Source of the DNA: Paracoccus amoyensis
GTDB lineage: Bacteria; Pseudomonadota; Alphaproteobacteria; Rhodobacterales; Rhodobacteraceae
DNA: 64,000 bases
NCBI RefSeq assembly: GCF_014490725.1
Contig: NZ_JACOQL010000003.1
Span: forward strand, 648,993-712,992
Direction of reading: 5' to 3'
Translations under genes and position numbers: made by a program
The notes under the pieces: generated by a model
The model's input: the letters and a program-made list of their open reading frames with translations, nothing else
The model's database searches: none
Told to the model about the DNA's origin: nothing
Shown: one piece after another, positions 26,360 through 34,639 of the stretch
Numbering within the stretch: the stretch's first letter is position 1
How the letters are laid out: each line of letters starts with the position of its first letter

Positions 26360-27054
26360 TCCGGCTGTCCCACGGTCAGTTCGACCGGCGCCAGCCCGTC
26401 GATGGTGCCGCGGATGACATCGCCCGGCACCACCGCACCGACGCCCGCCGGGGTGCCGGTATAGATCAGATCGCCCGGCGCGAGGTGATAGTATTTCGAC
26501 AGGTCCGAAACCAGCTCCGCCACCGACCAGATCAGGTCCGACAGCCGCGCGTCCTGACGCAATTCGCCATCGACGGTCAGCTGGATGCGTTGATCGCCGA
26601 CCGGGCCAAAAGCGGCGGCTTTGGTCAGCGATGCGATGACCGCGCTGCCCTCGACATCCTTGCCCAGATCCCATGGCCGTTGCTTGGCGCGCGCGGCCAG
26701 TTGCAGATCGCGCCGCGTCATGTCCAGACCGGTCGCATAGCCATAGACGGCATCCAGCGCCTGATCGACCGGGACGCGGAAGGCGGGCTTGCCGATGGCG
26801 ACGACGAATTCCATCTCGTAATGGAAATTTTCGGTGCCGGGCGGATAAGGATAGGTCTCGCCCGTGGGCAGGATCGTCAGCGCCGATTTGGTGAAATAGA
26901 ACGGCGCCTCGCGATCCACCTCGACCCCCATCTCGGCGGCATGGGCGGCATAGTTGCGGCCGACGCAAAAGACGCGGTGGACGGGATAGACGGCGTCCTC
27001 GCCTTCGACGGGAACGGTCGGCCATGCGGGCGAGGCGAACAGGGTCTTGGTCAT
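26356..27054 (-). CDS. Fumarylpyruvate hydrolase (FAH family)
   Basis: A 232-residue FAH-fold hydrolase that would split fumarylpyruvate into fumarate and pyruvate, the last gentisate step. Key segments are VFCVGRNYAAHAAEMG, the metal site NFHYEMEFVVAIGK, GLDMTRRDLQ and the C-terminal IYTGTPAGVGAVVPGD. The intact TGTPAGVG contrasts with the broken copy of that motif in the FAH gene at 5492. Start 27054 overlaps the previous stop by ATGA and has AAGGA upstream. Confidence 0.88.
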   Translation of the reverse strand: MTKTLFASPAWPTVPVEGEDAVYPVHRVFCVGRNYAAHAAEMGVEVDREAPFYFTKSALTILPTGETYPYPPGTENFHYEMEFVVAIGKPAFRVPVDQALDAVYGYATGLDMTRRDLQLAARAKQRPWDLGKDVEGSAVIASLTKAAAFGPVGDQRIQLTVDGELRQDARLSDLIWSVAELVSDLSKYYHLAPGDLIYTGTPAGVGAVVPGDVIRGTIDGLAPVELTVGQPE

Positions 27055-27632
27055 GTTGGGGTTCCTTGCGGTTCTGATGGGTTCATGTCGGTTGCCAGCG
27101 TGGCGGGGACGTCGCGCAGACGGCCACCGGCTTGCAGGTCCAGCGCCGCCTGCCACAGGCCAAGCGCATGCAGGCGCGGCGTCTGGCGCACGGGGACGAT
27201 GCCGGCGGCCAGCGCCAGGGGCAGATCCCATTCGGCATCACTCAGGTCGCGCCAGACGACGTTCAGATGCACCTCGGCATGGGCGGCCAGATGGCGCAGG
27301 GCACGGGCGGGCAGTGTTTCCGCCAGATCCAGCGCGGCGGTATCGGTCTCGGCGCGGTCGCCGGTCTGGCCGGTCGCATCCTCCAGCGCCTGAGCGATCT
27401 CGCGCGCTTGCAGGGCGGCGGCAGCGATCACCCGGCGGCGGCTCCAGCCCGGGCGGGCCGAAGCGTCCCACAGGGCCACGTCATCCAGCCCATTCACGAT
27501 CCGCGCCAGATAGGCATTGCCATGCCGGGCCAGCGCCAGCGTCTCGGCCGGGGCGTTGGCGGCGTCGTAACGCGCCCCTGCCCCTTGCCGCGCCCGCAGC
27601 TCGGCCTGCGCCTGAGACAGATCGCTGCTCAT
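27051..27632 (-). CDS. MDMPI-like (maleylpyruvate isomerase family) protein lacking metal ligands
   Basis: A 193-residue protein of the mycothiol-dependent maleylpyruvate isomerase/DinB type. It keeps the framework (GLDDVALWDASARPGWSRRR, then RLHALGLWQAALDLQAG). The characterised Corynebacterium enzyme uses one His and a Glu/His pair to bind metal, in segments like GWTRAHVLTHVA and WREVWVHAVDL. Here those positions read Ala, Gly and Ala, so the metal site appears lost. Proteobacteria lack mycothiol, and a zeta-GST isomerase is in the same operon. It may be a structural, regulatory or altered-activity paralogue. ATGA overlaps join it to both neighbours. Confidence 0.7.
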   Translation of the reverse strand: MSSDLSQAQAELRARQGAGARYDAANAPAETLALARHGNAYLARIVNGLDDVALWDASARPGWSRRRVIAAAALQAREIAQALEDATGQTGDRAETDTAALDLAETLPARALRHLAAHAEVHLNVVWRDLSDAEWDLPLALAAGIVPVRQTPRLHALGLWQAALDLQAGGRLRDVPATLATDMNPSEPQGTPT

Positions 27633-28705
27633 TCCGCGCCCTCGATCAGGGTGCGGTGAAAATTCAGCCGCTCGATGATCGGGGCGTCGGAAAAGCGGAA
27701 CAGGTCGAACGGGGTTTCCGCCTGCAGCGACCACGCCACCCAGGACGGGATGACGAAGATGTCGCCCTTGTCCAGCCGCGTGGTTTCGCCGTTCATCACC
27801 ACCGCGCCCCGGCCGTCGAAAACCTGGAACACGGTCGAGCCGACCTCGCGCCGCGTGGGCGTCTCGGTGCCGGCGCGCAGGCGGTGGAATTCGGCCCGGA
27901 TGGTCGGCATCACGTCGCCGCCCGTGGTCGGGTTGATATAGCGCACGGCGGCATGGCCCTGTTCGATGGTGGCCGGCTGGCCCTCGTCCTCCAGCAGCAA
28001 TTGCTGTGTCAGGGCGGCATCGGTGAATTCCCAACGATAGGCGCCGATGGGGCTGGCCACGGTGTCCTGCAATCCCGACAGCGGGCGTAGGCCGGGATGG
28101 CACCACAGCCGTTCGCCGCGCGAATAGCGAGGGGTGGCGTAATCGGTCACCCGGTCGGCGCCGAATTCGAAAAAGCCCACGTCGTTCTGAAAGCTGAAGG
28201 GAATGTCCAGCCCGTCGATCCAGGCCATCGGCTGGTCGGTATCATTGTGATGGCCGTGGAAATTCCAGCCCGGAGTCAGCAGGAAATCTCCACGGCTCAT
28301 CCGCACCGGATCGCCGTTGACGACGGTCCAGACGCCCTCGCCCTCGACCACGAAGCGGAAGGCGTTCTGCGAATGACGGTGTTCCGGCGCGGTTTCGCGC
28401 GGGCCCAGATACTGGATCGCGCACCACAGCGTCGGCGTGATATAGGTCTCGCCGCCAAGGCCCGGATTGGCCAGCCCGATGGCACGACGTTCGCCGCCGC
28501 GACCGACCGGGACCAGATCGCCCGACGCCTGTGCCAGCGGATAAAGATCCGACCATTTCCACACATGGGGCACCGCGCGGGGGCGCGGATGAACCGGCAT
28601 CAGGTCGCCGATCTGGGTCCAGAGCGGGTTCAGGTTGTTGTCACGGAACCCCTGATACAGTCGCCGCAGTTCCGGCGTGTCCTCGGGCTGCATGGAACTC
28701 TCCAT
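27629..28705 (-). CDS. Gentisate 1,2-dioxygenase
   Basis: A 358-residue bicupin iron(II) dioxygenase that opens gentisate between C1 and C2 to maleylpyruvate. The first cupin holds the iron ligands in TAPEHRHSQNAFRFVVEGEG and a later His in GWNFHGHHND, as in known enzymes; the second cupin (GSTVFQVFDGRGAVVMNGE) has lost them, which is also normal for the family. ATG 28705 has GGGAGGAA 9 bases upstream. It is the first gene of the minus-strand operon and is divergent from a MarR regulator. Confidence 0.92.
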   Translation of the reverse strand: MESSMQPEDTPELRRLYQGFRDNNLNPLWTQIGDLMPVHPRPRAVPHVWKWSDLYPLAQASGDLVPVGRGGERRAIGLANPGLGGETYITPTLWCAIQYLGPRETAPEHRHSQNAFRFVVEGEGVWTVVNGDPVRMSRGDFLLTPGWNFHGHHNDTDQPMAWIDGLDIPFSFQNDVGFFEFGADRVTDYATPRYSRGERLWCHPGLRPLSGLQDTVASPIGAYRWEFTDAALTQQLLLEDEGQPATIEQGHAAVRYINPTTGGDVMPTIRAEFHRLRAGTETPTRREVGSTVFQVFDGRGAVVMNGETTRLDKGDIFVIPSWVAWSLQAETPFDLFRFSDAPIIERLNFHRTLIEGAE

Positions 28706-28745
28706 GATCGGCTTCCTCCCTTTGTCGAATCCCCTCAGTTACTAT

Positions 28746-28766
28746 GTATGCTAATTATTAGTATAC
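28746..28766. promoter_or_regulatory. Probable MarR operator in the gentisate promoter
   Basis: An inverted repeat, GTATGCTAAT / ATTAGTATAC around a central T, with one mismatch between arms. It lies in the 98-base divergent gap between gentisate dioxygenase and the MarR gene. Ten-base arms around a short centre match MarR-dimer sites. Confidence 0.6.
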
Positions 28767-28803
28767 GTGTCAATCGCCCGTTGCCTTTGTCTCGCCAAGG
28801 GGT

Positions 28804-29283
28804 ATGACTCGGCCCATGACGCAGATTTACGATCTTCCCGGCCACTTGATCCGGCGGCTGAACCAGATATCGGTGGCCGTCTTTGCGGCCCAGACCAAGG
28901 CGGCAGGTTTTGACCTGACGCCGGTGCAATATGGCGCGCTGGCCAGCCTGCGCGATCATCCGGGCATCGATCAGACGACGCTGGCCGGGCTGATCGCGCA
29001 TGACCAGGTAACCATTGGCGGCGTGGTGTCGCGCCTGGAAAGCCGAGGCTATGTGCAGCGCCGCGTGCGCGACGATGACCGCCGCGCCCGTAGCCTGACC
29101 CTGACCGAGCGGGGCGAATCGCTGTTGCAGACCATCCAGCCAGCAATCCGCGCCACCCAGGAACAGATCACCAACGGCCTTGACGAGGCCGAACGGGCAG
29201 AGTTCATACGCCTGATGCGCAAGCTGACGGATACCGGCAACCAATACAGCCGGGCGCCGCTTGATACCGGGGGCGATGCGTAG
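28804..29283 (+). CDS. MarR-family regulator of the gentisate operon
   Basis: A 159-residue winged-helix protein. Helices LTPVQYGALASLRDHPGI, LAGLIAHDQVTIGGVVSRLE and the wing RGYVQRRVRDDDRRARSLTL fit the MarR fold, with the D-D-R-R wing tip intact. The start may be 28804 or the ATG at 28816. Divergence from the gentisate operon with a palindrome in between suggests repression relieved by an aromatic acid. Confidence 0.85.
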   Translation: MTRPMTQIYDLPGHLIRRLNQISVAVFAAQTKAAGFDLTPVQYGALASLRDHPGIDQTTLAGLIAHDQVTIGGVVSRLESRGYVQRRVRDDDRRARSLTLTERGESLLQTIQPAIRATQEQITNGLDEAERAEFIRLMRKLTDTGNQYSRAPLDTGGDA

Positions 29284-29349
29284 CGGGCGATCCAGCCGTC
29301 GCAGCCTTTCGGCTGACGGCGCGCCCCACGAAACCCGAAAGGACCAGAG

Positions 29350-30096
29350 ATGAGCGGAACCGAGATCGAGGAACGGCGCGGTATCCAGTCGATCGACTTC
29401 GTCGGCCAGCTGCTGGAAGCCATGGCCCGCGCCGATGCCGCCCTGTCTCTGAAACGGCTGAGCGAGGAAACCGGCGTGCCCGCCGCCAAGCTGCACCGCT
29501 ATCTCGCCAGCCTTGTCCGCATCGGGTTGGCGCGCCAGAATCCGGCCGATGCCCGCTATGACCTCGGGCCGCTGGCGATCCGGCTGGGCCTTGCGGCCAT
29601 GGCGCGGCGCGACGCGATCGGGCTGGCCGAGGCGGCACTGAACCGCGTCCTCGACCGCCACGGGCTGACCGGCCATCTCAGCGTCTGGAGCGATCACGGC
29701 CCGGTCATCGTGCGCACCCATCACGGCGGCCGGCCGCTGATCACCAGCCTCGGGCTGGGCCGGGTGCTTCCGCTGACGCGCTCGGCCACCGGGCTGGTCT
29801 TTGCCAGTTTCCTGCCCGACAGCGCCACCGCCGCCCTGATCCTGCGCGAGATCGCCAGTCCCGAAGAACGCACCGCCCTGCAGGCCATGATCGACCAGAC
29901 CCGCGCCCAGCGGATCGGTTTTGTCGATGGCACGGTCATTCCGGGGCTTGCGGCGCTGTCGGTGCCGGTCTTCGACTTCGACGGCTCGCTGGTCTGTGCG
30001 CTGACCGCGACCGGCCTTGCCGGCAGTTTCGGCACCGACGGACGACAAAGCGCCATTGCCGCCGAACTGGCGGCGGCGAGCGATCTGAACAGCTAG
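29350..30096 (+). CDS. IclR-family transcriptional regulator
   Basis: A 248-residue regulator. The N-terminal winged helix (residues about 10-75) includes LSLKRLSEETGVPAAKLHRY and YDLGPLAIRLGLAAMAR; the C-terminal effector domain has LTRSATGLVFASFLP and GFVDGTVIPGLAALSVPVFD, the usual ligand pocket. AAAGGACC lies upstream of the ATG. Same strand as the MarR gene, 66 bases apart, so both may respond to gentisate-pathway compounds. Confidence 0.87.
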   Translation: MSGTEIEERRGIQSIDFVGQLLEAMARADAALSLKRLSEETGVPAAKLHRYLASLVRIGLARQNPADARYDLGPLAIRLGLAAMARRDAIGLAEAALNRVLDRHGLTGHLSVWSDHGPVIVRTHHGGRPLITSLGLGRVLPLTRSATGLVFASFLPDSATAALILREIASPEERTALQAMIDQTRAQRIGFVDGTVIPGLAALSVPVFDFDGSLVCALTATGLAGSFGTDGRQSAIAAELAAASDLNS

Positions 30097-30709
30097 GCAC
30101 GCCAAGCCCCTCATCTCCTTCGCCTCCCCTCCCCCGTTTCCCGCCGCAACCCGCCGGCGCGATATGGCGTGATCTTAGCGTTTAAAGATTATTTATTATA
30201 TAATTGATTGTCCAATACGTAAATTTACGTGCCAATCGCGGCGTCTGAAGAAACAGGCGTCCGAAGAAACAATTGAGGCAGACCCCGTGCATTTCGCACG
30301 TTCACGCCGCGCATCCAGGTGATGGCGCAGCCGTCTGGCGGTTGCGGTTGGCTTCGCTGCGGTGCCAGCCATTGCCGCCGATACGCTGCTGATCGACGCG
30401 CGAAGCTCGGCCTATCGGGAGGGCGTGGCCCCGCTTGACCGGGTGCTCAACGCCGCCCCTTCGACACGCTGCCAGTGGTGCTGGCGGGCGGCGATGCGCA
30501 TATCGGTTGGGACAAGGTGAATCCGCGCAGTCTTGTTGCTGGAAACGAGATCGTGTCAGCTTGGCAAGGTGAGCGCCTTGCCTCTAACCCATCCCTGACG
30601 AACGACCGCCGCCGGACCGACCAAAGGGCGACCTGCGGCTTTGCGATGACACCATCCATTCGCGGACCGACCCGCGCCCAGCCCCTCGGGGCACGGCGCG
30701 GCCTTTTTC
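30097..30709. other. Gap with an eroded gene piece
   Basis: About 600 bases. An AT-rich stretch lies at 30178-30225, then a piece reading VAVGFAAVPAIAADTLLIDA (30335-30395 region) that resembles the start of an exported protein but is quickly out of frame. No intact gene. The plus-strand hairpin at 30672-30708 probably belonged to this lost gene. Confidence 0.35.
30672..30708 (+). terminator. Rho-independent terminator, plus strand
   Basis: CCGCGCC pairs with GGCGCGG, enclosing a second stem GCCCC/GGGGC, and is followed by GCCTTTTTCC. It ends just before the stop codon of the minus-strand RTX gene, so it insulates that gene from plus-strand transcription. Confidence 0.65.
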
Positions 30710-33700
30710 CTACATGACCAACGGTCGGCGGTTCGATTGGTGCCGATCGGCCAGCTTGCGGGCCTGTCGTCCGGCCACCAGCGGCCGCGCCGGGCCGGCC
30801 TGGAGTTCCGGGAACAACGCCAAAATCTCGACCCGCGACGCAGCGCCCACGGATTTCAGTGCCTCGTCCCCGGTGTGAAGCGATTCCGTCTCGGCACCGT
30901 TCGAATAAACGATCTGATGGGCATCAAACAGGAAATGCACATATGTCACGTCGATCAGATCCTCGGCAATGTCGATCCCGTCGAGCAAAAGCAACTGCTT
31001 GGCCGCGACCAGCACCTCGGTCGTGCCGAACATCCGCGCCGCGATCTTCGAGCGGATCAGAACCCGGTGCTGGGGCGAGACGACCAGATCCGAGGATGGC
31101 GTGTTCGCGCCAAGCGATCCCGCCGCAATCCGAATCGGCCGCAGGTTGGGGTTGGCTGCCAGCATCTCGGCGTCCAGATGGCGCCGCCCGATCCAGCGCA
31201 CCGGCTGCAGGCCGGCGTCACGGGTCCGGACCCTGTCGCCGACCTTGAGCGCGTCGGCCCGGACCGGACCTTCCGCAGTCTCGATCAGCGTCTCACCCGA
31301 GAAGCAGACCACATTGGTATTGTCGAAGGTCAGATCCGACGGGGCAGTCGCACCGGCCCCGCTCCGGATCGTCATGGAGAAATTTTCGGCGAAGCCGTTT
31401 GCCGTGCTGATGTCGTTCAGGACGCCATCGGCCTGATCGCCCCGCATCCAGCCAAGGGCCGTGGCATATTCTTTCAGCCCGGCGGCCCTGCGCGCCGCGT
31501 TGATGGTCGCCAGATTTGCGGCGTTGTAATGGCCGCCGAGGTCGACGAAATCGTTGTTCGCCTGATTGCCATCTGCAAAATCTTGCCCGGTCGCCGTGTT
31601 GAAATCGGTGATGGTGTCGCCATTGCCGGCGATGAAGGTGTCAAAGCCTTCGCCCCCGGTCTGGCTGTCGGCCCCCGCGCCGCCATCCAGCAGGTCGTTG
31701 CCGGTCCCGCCCTCCATCGTGTCCGCGCCGTCGCCGCCAAGCAGGATATCATTGCCTGCGCCCCCCAAGAGGCTGTCATTGCCGATACCGCCGCTCAGAA
31801 AGTCGTTGTCATTCCCGCCGTCGAGCGTGTCATTGCCGTCGCCACCCGATATGGAGTCCTGACCGGCCCCACCCGCCAGACTGTCGGCACCGACGCCGCC
31901 GTCCATGGTGTCATTCCCATCGCCGCCCAGAAGCGTGTCATTGCCCTGACCGCCCGACATGCTGTCCGCACCGGTGCCGCCATCGATCAGGTCATCGCCC
32001 GCATCGCCCGAGAGCGAGTCATCGCCGTCGCCGCCGCGCAGCGTGTCGCTGCCCCCGCCGCCGAAGATGGTGTCATTGCCAAGGCCACCGCTCAGCGAAT
32101 CCGCCGCTCCGTCATCGGTGCCGCCGACATTGTCGCCATAGCCATAGATCAGATCGTTGTCGGCTCCGCCGTCGATGGTATCCGCACCGTCGCCGCCAAA
32201 AATGGTATCGTTGCCGGTCCCGCCGAGGATGAAATCGTTGCCGGCATTGCCCTGCATCCTGTCGGCATCATCGCCACCGTCCATAGTGTCATTGCCGTCG
32301 CCACCGGACATGCTGTCAATGCCCGCACCGCCCAGCATGCTGTCGGCGCCAAGGCCGCCCGACATACTGTCCGCACCGGCGCCACCATCGATCAGGTCAT
32401 CGCCCGCATCGCCCGAGAGCGAGTCATCGCCGTCGCCGCCGCGCAGCGTGTCGTTGCCCCCGCCGCCGAAGATGGTGTCATTGCCAAGGCCGCCGCTCAG
32501 CGAATCCGCCGCGCCGTCATCGGTGCCGGCGCCCGTGCCGGTGAAATCGCCATAGCCATAGATCAGGTCATTGTCGGCACCGCCATCGATGGTATCGCCG
32601 CCGTTGCCACCATAGATGGTATCGGCTCCGATTCCGCCGAAGATCGTGTCATTGCCCGCATCGCCGCTAATCCGGTCCGCGCCTGTATTGCCATGGATCA
32701 GGTCATCGCCGGCATTGCCGTTGATACGGTCGTCACCATCGCCGCCAAAGACGGTATCGTTACCACCCCCGGCAAGAATGGTGTCATGGCCGGTTCCGCC
32801 ATCGATCAGATCGGCACCGCCCGCACTCGCGGTGCCAAGGGTGTCATCCCCATAAAGCAGGTCATTGCCGGCGCCGCCGAAAACCTGATCGTCTGTTGAC
32901 CCCGTGCCATCGAAGATCCCGCCAATGACGGTGTCGTTGCCATCGCCGCCGAACAGATAGTCCGACCCGGTCTTGCCGTCGATCAGGTCGTTGCCGCCGC
33001 CGCCGTCGATATAGTTGTAGAAGCGGCTCCCATCAGGGTCGGTTCCATCACCGTCAAAGCCCGTCAGCGTGTCGTTAAAGGCCGAGCCGATGAAGCCATC
33101 TATGCCCGAGAGGGTATCGGTCCCTTGATTGCCGGCAACGACCGTAGACGTGCCGCCAGCAGTGGCGTTAATGGCGACGCTCGCCCCCGAATAATCGGCG
33201 ATGTCGGCGCCCGCGCCTCCGTTCAGAAAATCGTTTCCAGCGCCACCGACCAAGCGGTCAGAGCCCCCCTGACCATGGATGCTGTCGTTGCCGTCGCCAC
33301 CGATCAGAACGTCGCGATCATTCACCCCGCCTGCAACGACGTTCGTGGTCGCGGCGTTGGCGCCGGTGATGGTGTCGTTTCCCGCACCGCCATTGATGAG
33401 ATTCGGGTTGTTGGTCCCGGCAAGGCTATCGGCACCGGTTCCACCCGTTATCGCCGGCGGTCCGGTATAGATCGGCGATGTGTCCACCGTGGCCGAGGTT
33501 ACGGACGAAACCGCATTGTCTGGTACGAAATAAAGCCTGCCGCTCGAGTCAGTCTGAAAAATCCCGCCCATGATCTGATTGGTGACCACGGTCCCGTCGG
33601 CCAGTGTCCCGGTGAACGTCCATGTGCCCGCCCCGATCGTCGCGGTCGGGTTCGGGCCGGAGACTGCGGGGGTGAAAGTCGTCGTCGTCGTGGCGATTGT

Positions 33701-33757
33701 GTCGCTGGTCCAGGCCGAATTGTCGGTGCCTAGGTTAACGAGATAGCCGACAGCCAT
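30710..33757 (-). CDS. RTX calcium-binding repeat protein with C-terminal Hint domain
   Basis: A 1015-residue acidic protein. After an N-terminal 100 residues of unknown type there are dozens of GGxGxDxxx nonapeptides (for example GGDGNDTMDGG, GGAGADSMSGG) that form calcium-binding beta rolls and mark type I secretion substrates. Residues from about 815 form a Hint domain starting at CFSGETLIETAEGPVRADAL, with LVVSPQHRVLIRS inside; such domains occur on many Rhodobacteraceae RTX proteins. Start 33757 was chosen because AAGG is 9 bases before it, while it touches the ATG at 33766. No secretion genes are nearby. Confidence 0.85.
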   Translation of the reverse strand: MAVGYLVNLGTDNSAWTSDTIATTTTTFTPAVSGPNPTATIGAGTWTFTGTLADGTVVTNQIMGGIFQTDSSGRLYFVPDNAVSSVTSATVDTSPIYTGPPAITGGTGADSLAGTNNPNLINGGAGNDTITGANAATTNVVAGGVNDRDVLIGGDGNDSIHGQGGSDRLVGGAGNDFLNGGAGADIADYSGASVAINATAGGTSTVVAGNQGTDTLSGIDGFIGSAFNDTLTGFDGDGTDPDGSRFYNYIDGGGGNDLIDGKTGSDYLFGGDGNDTVIGGIFDGTGSTDDQVFGGAGNDLLYGDDTLGTASAGGADLIDGGTGHDTILAGGGNDTVFGGDGDDRINGNAGDDLIHGNTGADRISGDAGNDTIFGGIGADTIYGGNGGDTIDGGADNDLIYGYGDFTGTGAGTDDGAADSLSGGLGNDTIFGGGGNDTLRGGDGDDSLSGDAGDDLIDGGAGADSMSGGLGADSMLGGAGIDSMSGGDGNDTMDGGDDADRMQGNAGNDFILGGTGNDTIFGGDGADTIDGGADNDLIYGYGDNVGGTDDGAADSLSGGLGNDTIFGGGGSDTLRGGDGDDSLSGDAGDDLIDGGTGADSMSGGQGNDTLLGGDGNDTMDGGVGADSLAGGAGQDSISGGDGNDTLDGGNDNDFLSGGIGNDSLLGGAGNDILLGGDGADTMEGGTGNDLLDGGAGADSQTGGEGFDTFIAGNGDTITDFNTATGQDFADGNQANNDFVDLGGHYNAANLATINAARRAAGLKEYATALGWMRGDQADGVLNDISTANGFAENFSMTIRSGAGATAPSDLTFDNTNVVCFSGETLIETAEGPVRADALKVGDRVRTRDAGLQPVRWIGRRHLDAEMLAANPNLRPIRIAAGSLGANTPSSDLVVSPQHRVLIRSKIAARMFGTTEVLVAAKQLLLLDGIDIAEDLIDVTYVHFLFDAHQIVYSNGAETESLHTGDEALKSVGAASRVEILALFPELQAGPARPLVAGRQARKLADRHQSNRRPLVM
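31962..32122 (-). repeat. Internal duplication in the RTX gene, copy A
   Basis: This 161-bp block recurs at 32367-32527 with about five base differences. The offset is 405 bp, exactly fifteen 9-residue repeats, so the frame is kept. Points to recent expansion of the repeat region by recombination. Confidence 0.8.
32367..32527 (-). repeat. Internal duplication in the RTX gene, copy B
   Basis: Partner of the block at 31962-32122, with about 97 percent identity by eye, both encoding SGDAGDDLIDGG-type repeats followed by the longer DDGAADSLSGG segment. Confidence 0.8.
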
Positions 33758-33900
33758 GGGAAACATCCTTTTTTACGGGCGATAACAATTATTACGTCAA
33801 CATTACTCCCTACTATCCTTTCATGACGGCGTGTAGCAAGTATTCGATTTTTTTTAGGCGCATTGCCGAACCGATAACGGCAATGAACAAAATCAGAGGG

Positions 33901-34238
33901 CTAGACATGATCCCTGTATTCCGGCCGCAACCGGACACAGGGTCCGTCATTCAGCCACAATCGCCCTTTCAGCCCCTCCCGCCGCCACAAACACTCGACG
34001 CGTTTGTCATTCACCTGCCAGCCGTCGACGGCATGCGTCGACCCCACAACAAAGCTGCAATCCGGCGGTCGCCGCAGCGGCCATATTGCCGGGTCCGCTC
34101 GATCATGTTAGCGCGCCCTTGCGGCAATTTGCGTTGTGCCGAACGATGCTGGCGAAGCACGTGGCAAGCCCGACGCGTGGCAACGCCCATCCCACGTTCG
34201 CCGTTGAGCTCGGACAAGTGGCACCTGCACCGGCTCAC
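33901..34238 (-). pseudogene. IS3-family transposase (orfB) relic
   Basis: Reads on the minus strand RRACHVLRQHRSAQRKLPQG, then RTRQYGRCGDRRIAALL, and after a frameshift GWQVNDKRVECLWRREGLK and GRLWLNDGPCVRLRPEYRDH before a TAG at 33901. These match the start of IS3-family orfB proteins. The internal PAKQPK-type stretch is deleted and the catalytic DDE part is gone. Confidence 0.7.
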
Positions 34239-34639
34239 TGCTTCCGCCTGCGGTCATAAGTCTGTTCGACGACACCGAAACGCCTGATCGCGTCCAGACG
34301 GGACAGTCCTTGCCCCATCAGAACTTCAACCTGCCGCAACTTCGAGAAGATTTCCTCCCGCTTCAGCCGCCGGATCTCGACATCCTTCTCCGTGTCCCCC
34401 GACACCGCCTTCGCGAATTTGTGCTTCCCGGCAGAGAGCAAATGCGTGCTCACCCCGAGCCGCTCTGAGACCTCCGTGGCCGGATAGCCCCGCTCCGTGA
34501 TCTGTTCACAACAACCGAAAGCACCGCCGAGTCGCAGTTTTCGCAGGAAAAATCCTGAAAAGCTTGTCGCCACCGGCACCAACCAAGTGCCGGTTGCCCC
34601 CATTCTCCACGCTCTGAGCCTAGCGAAGCGCCGTGGCAA
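34235..34639 (-). pseudogene. Fused IS3-family orfA relics from two elements
   Basis: The first half (ITERGYPATEVSERLGVSTH, then EKDVEIRRLKRE) matches one type of IS3 orfA helix-turn-helix protein. The second half (FSKLRQVEVLMGQGLSRLDA, then IRRFGVVEQTYDRRRKQ) matches the start of a different IS3-type orfA. The two are joined in one frame, so one element landed in, or recombined with, another. Not functional as it stands. Confidence 0.6.

Noticed and set aside
30737..32899. 720-codon plus-strand open frame opposite the RTX gene
   Set aside because: It is the complement of GGxGxD repeats (Ile/Ala/Val-rich repetitive product), with no ribosome site or domain.
31630..33440. Regular short repeats on the plus strand resembling a CRISPR or minisatellite array
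   Set aside because: The 27-base period is explained by RTX nonapeptides coded on the minus strand; there are no constant repeats with unique spacers and no cas genes.
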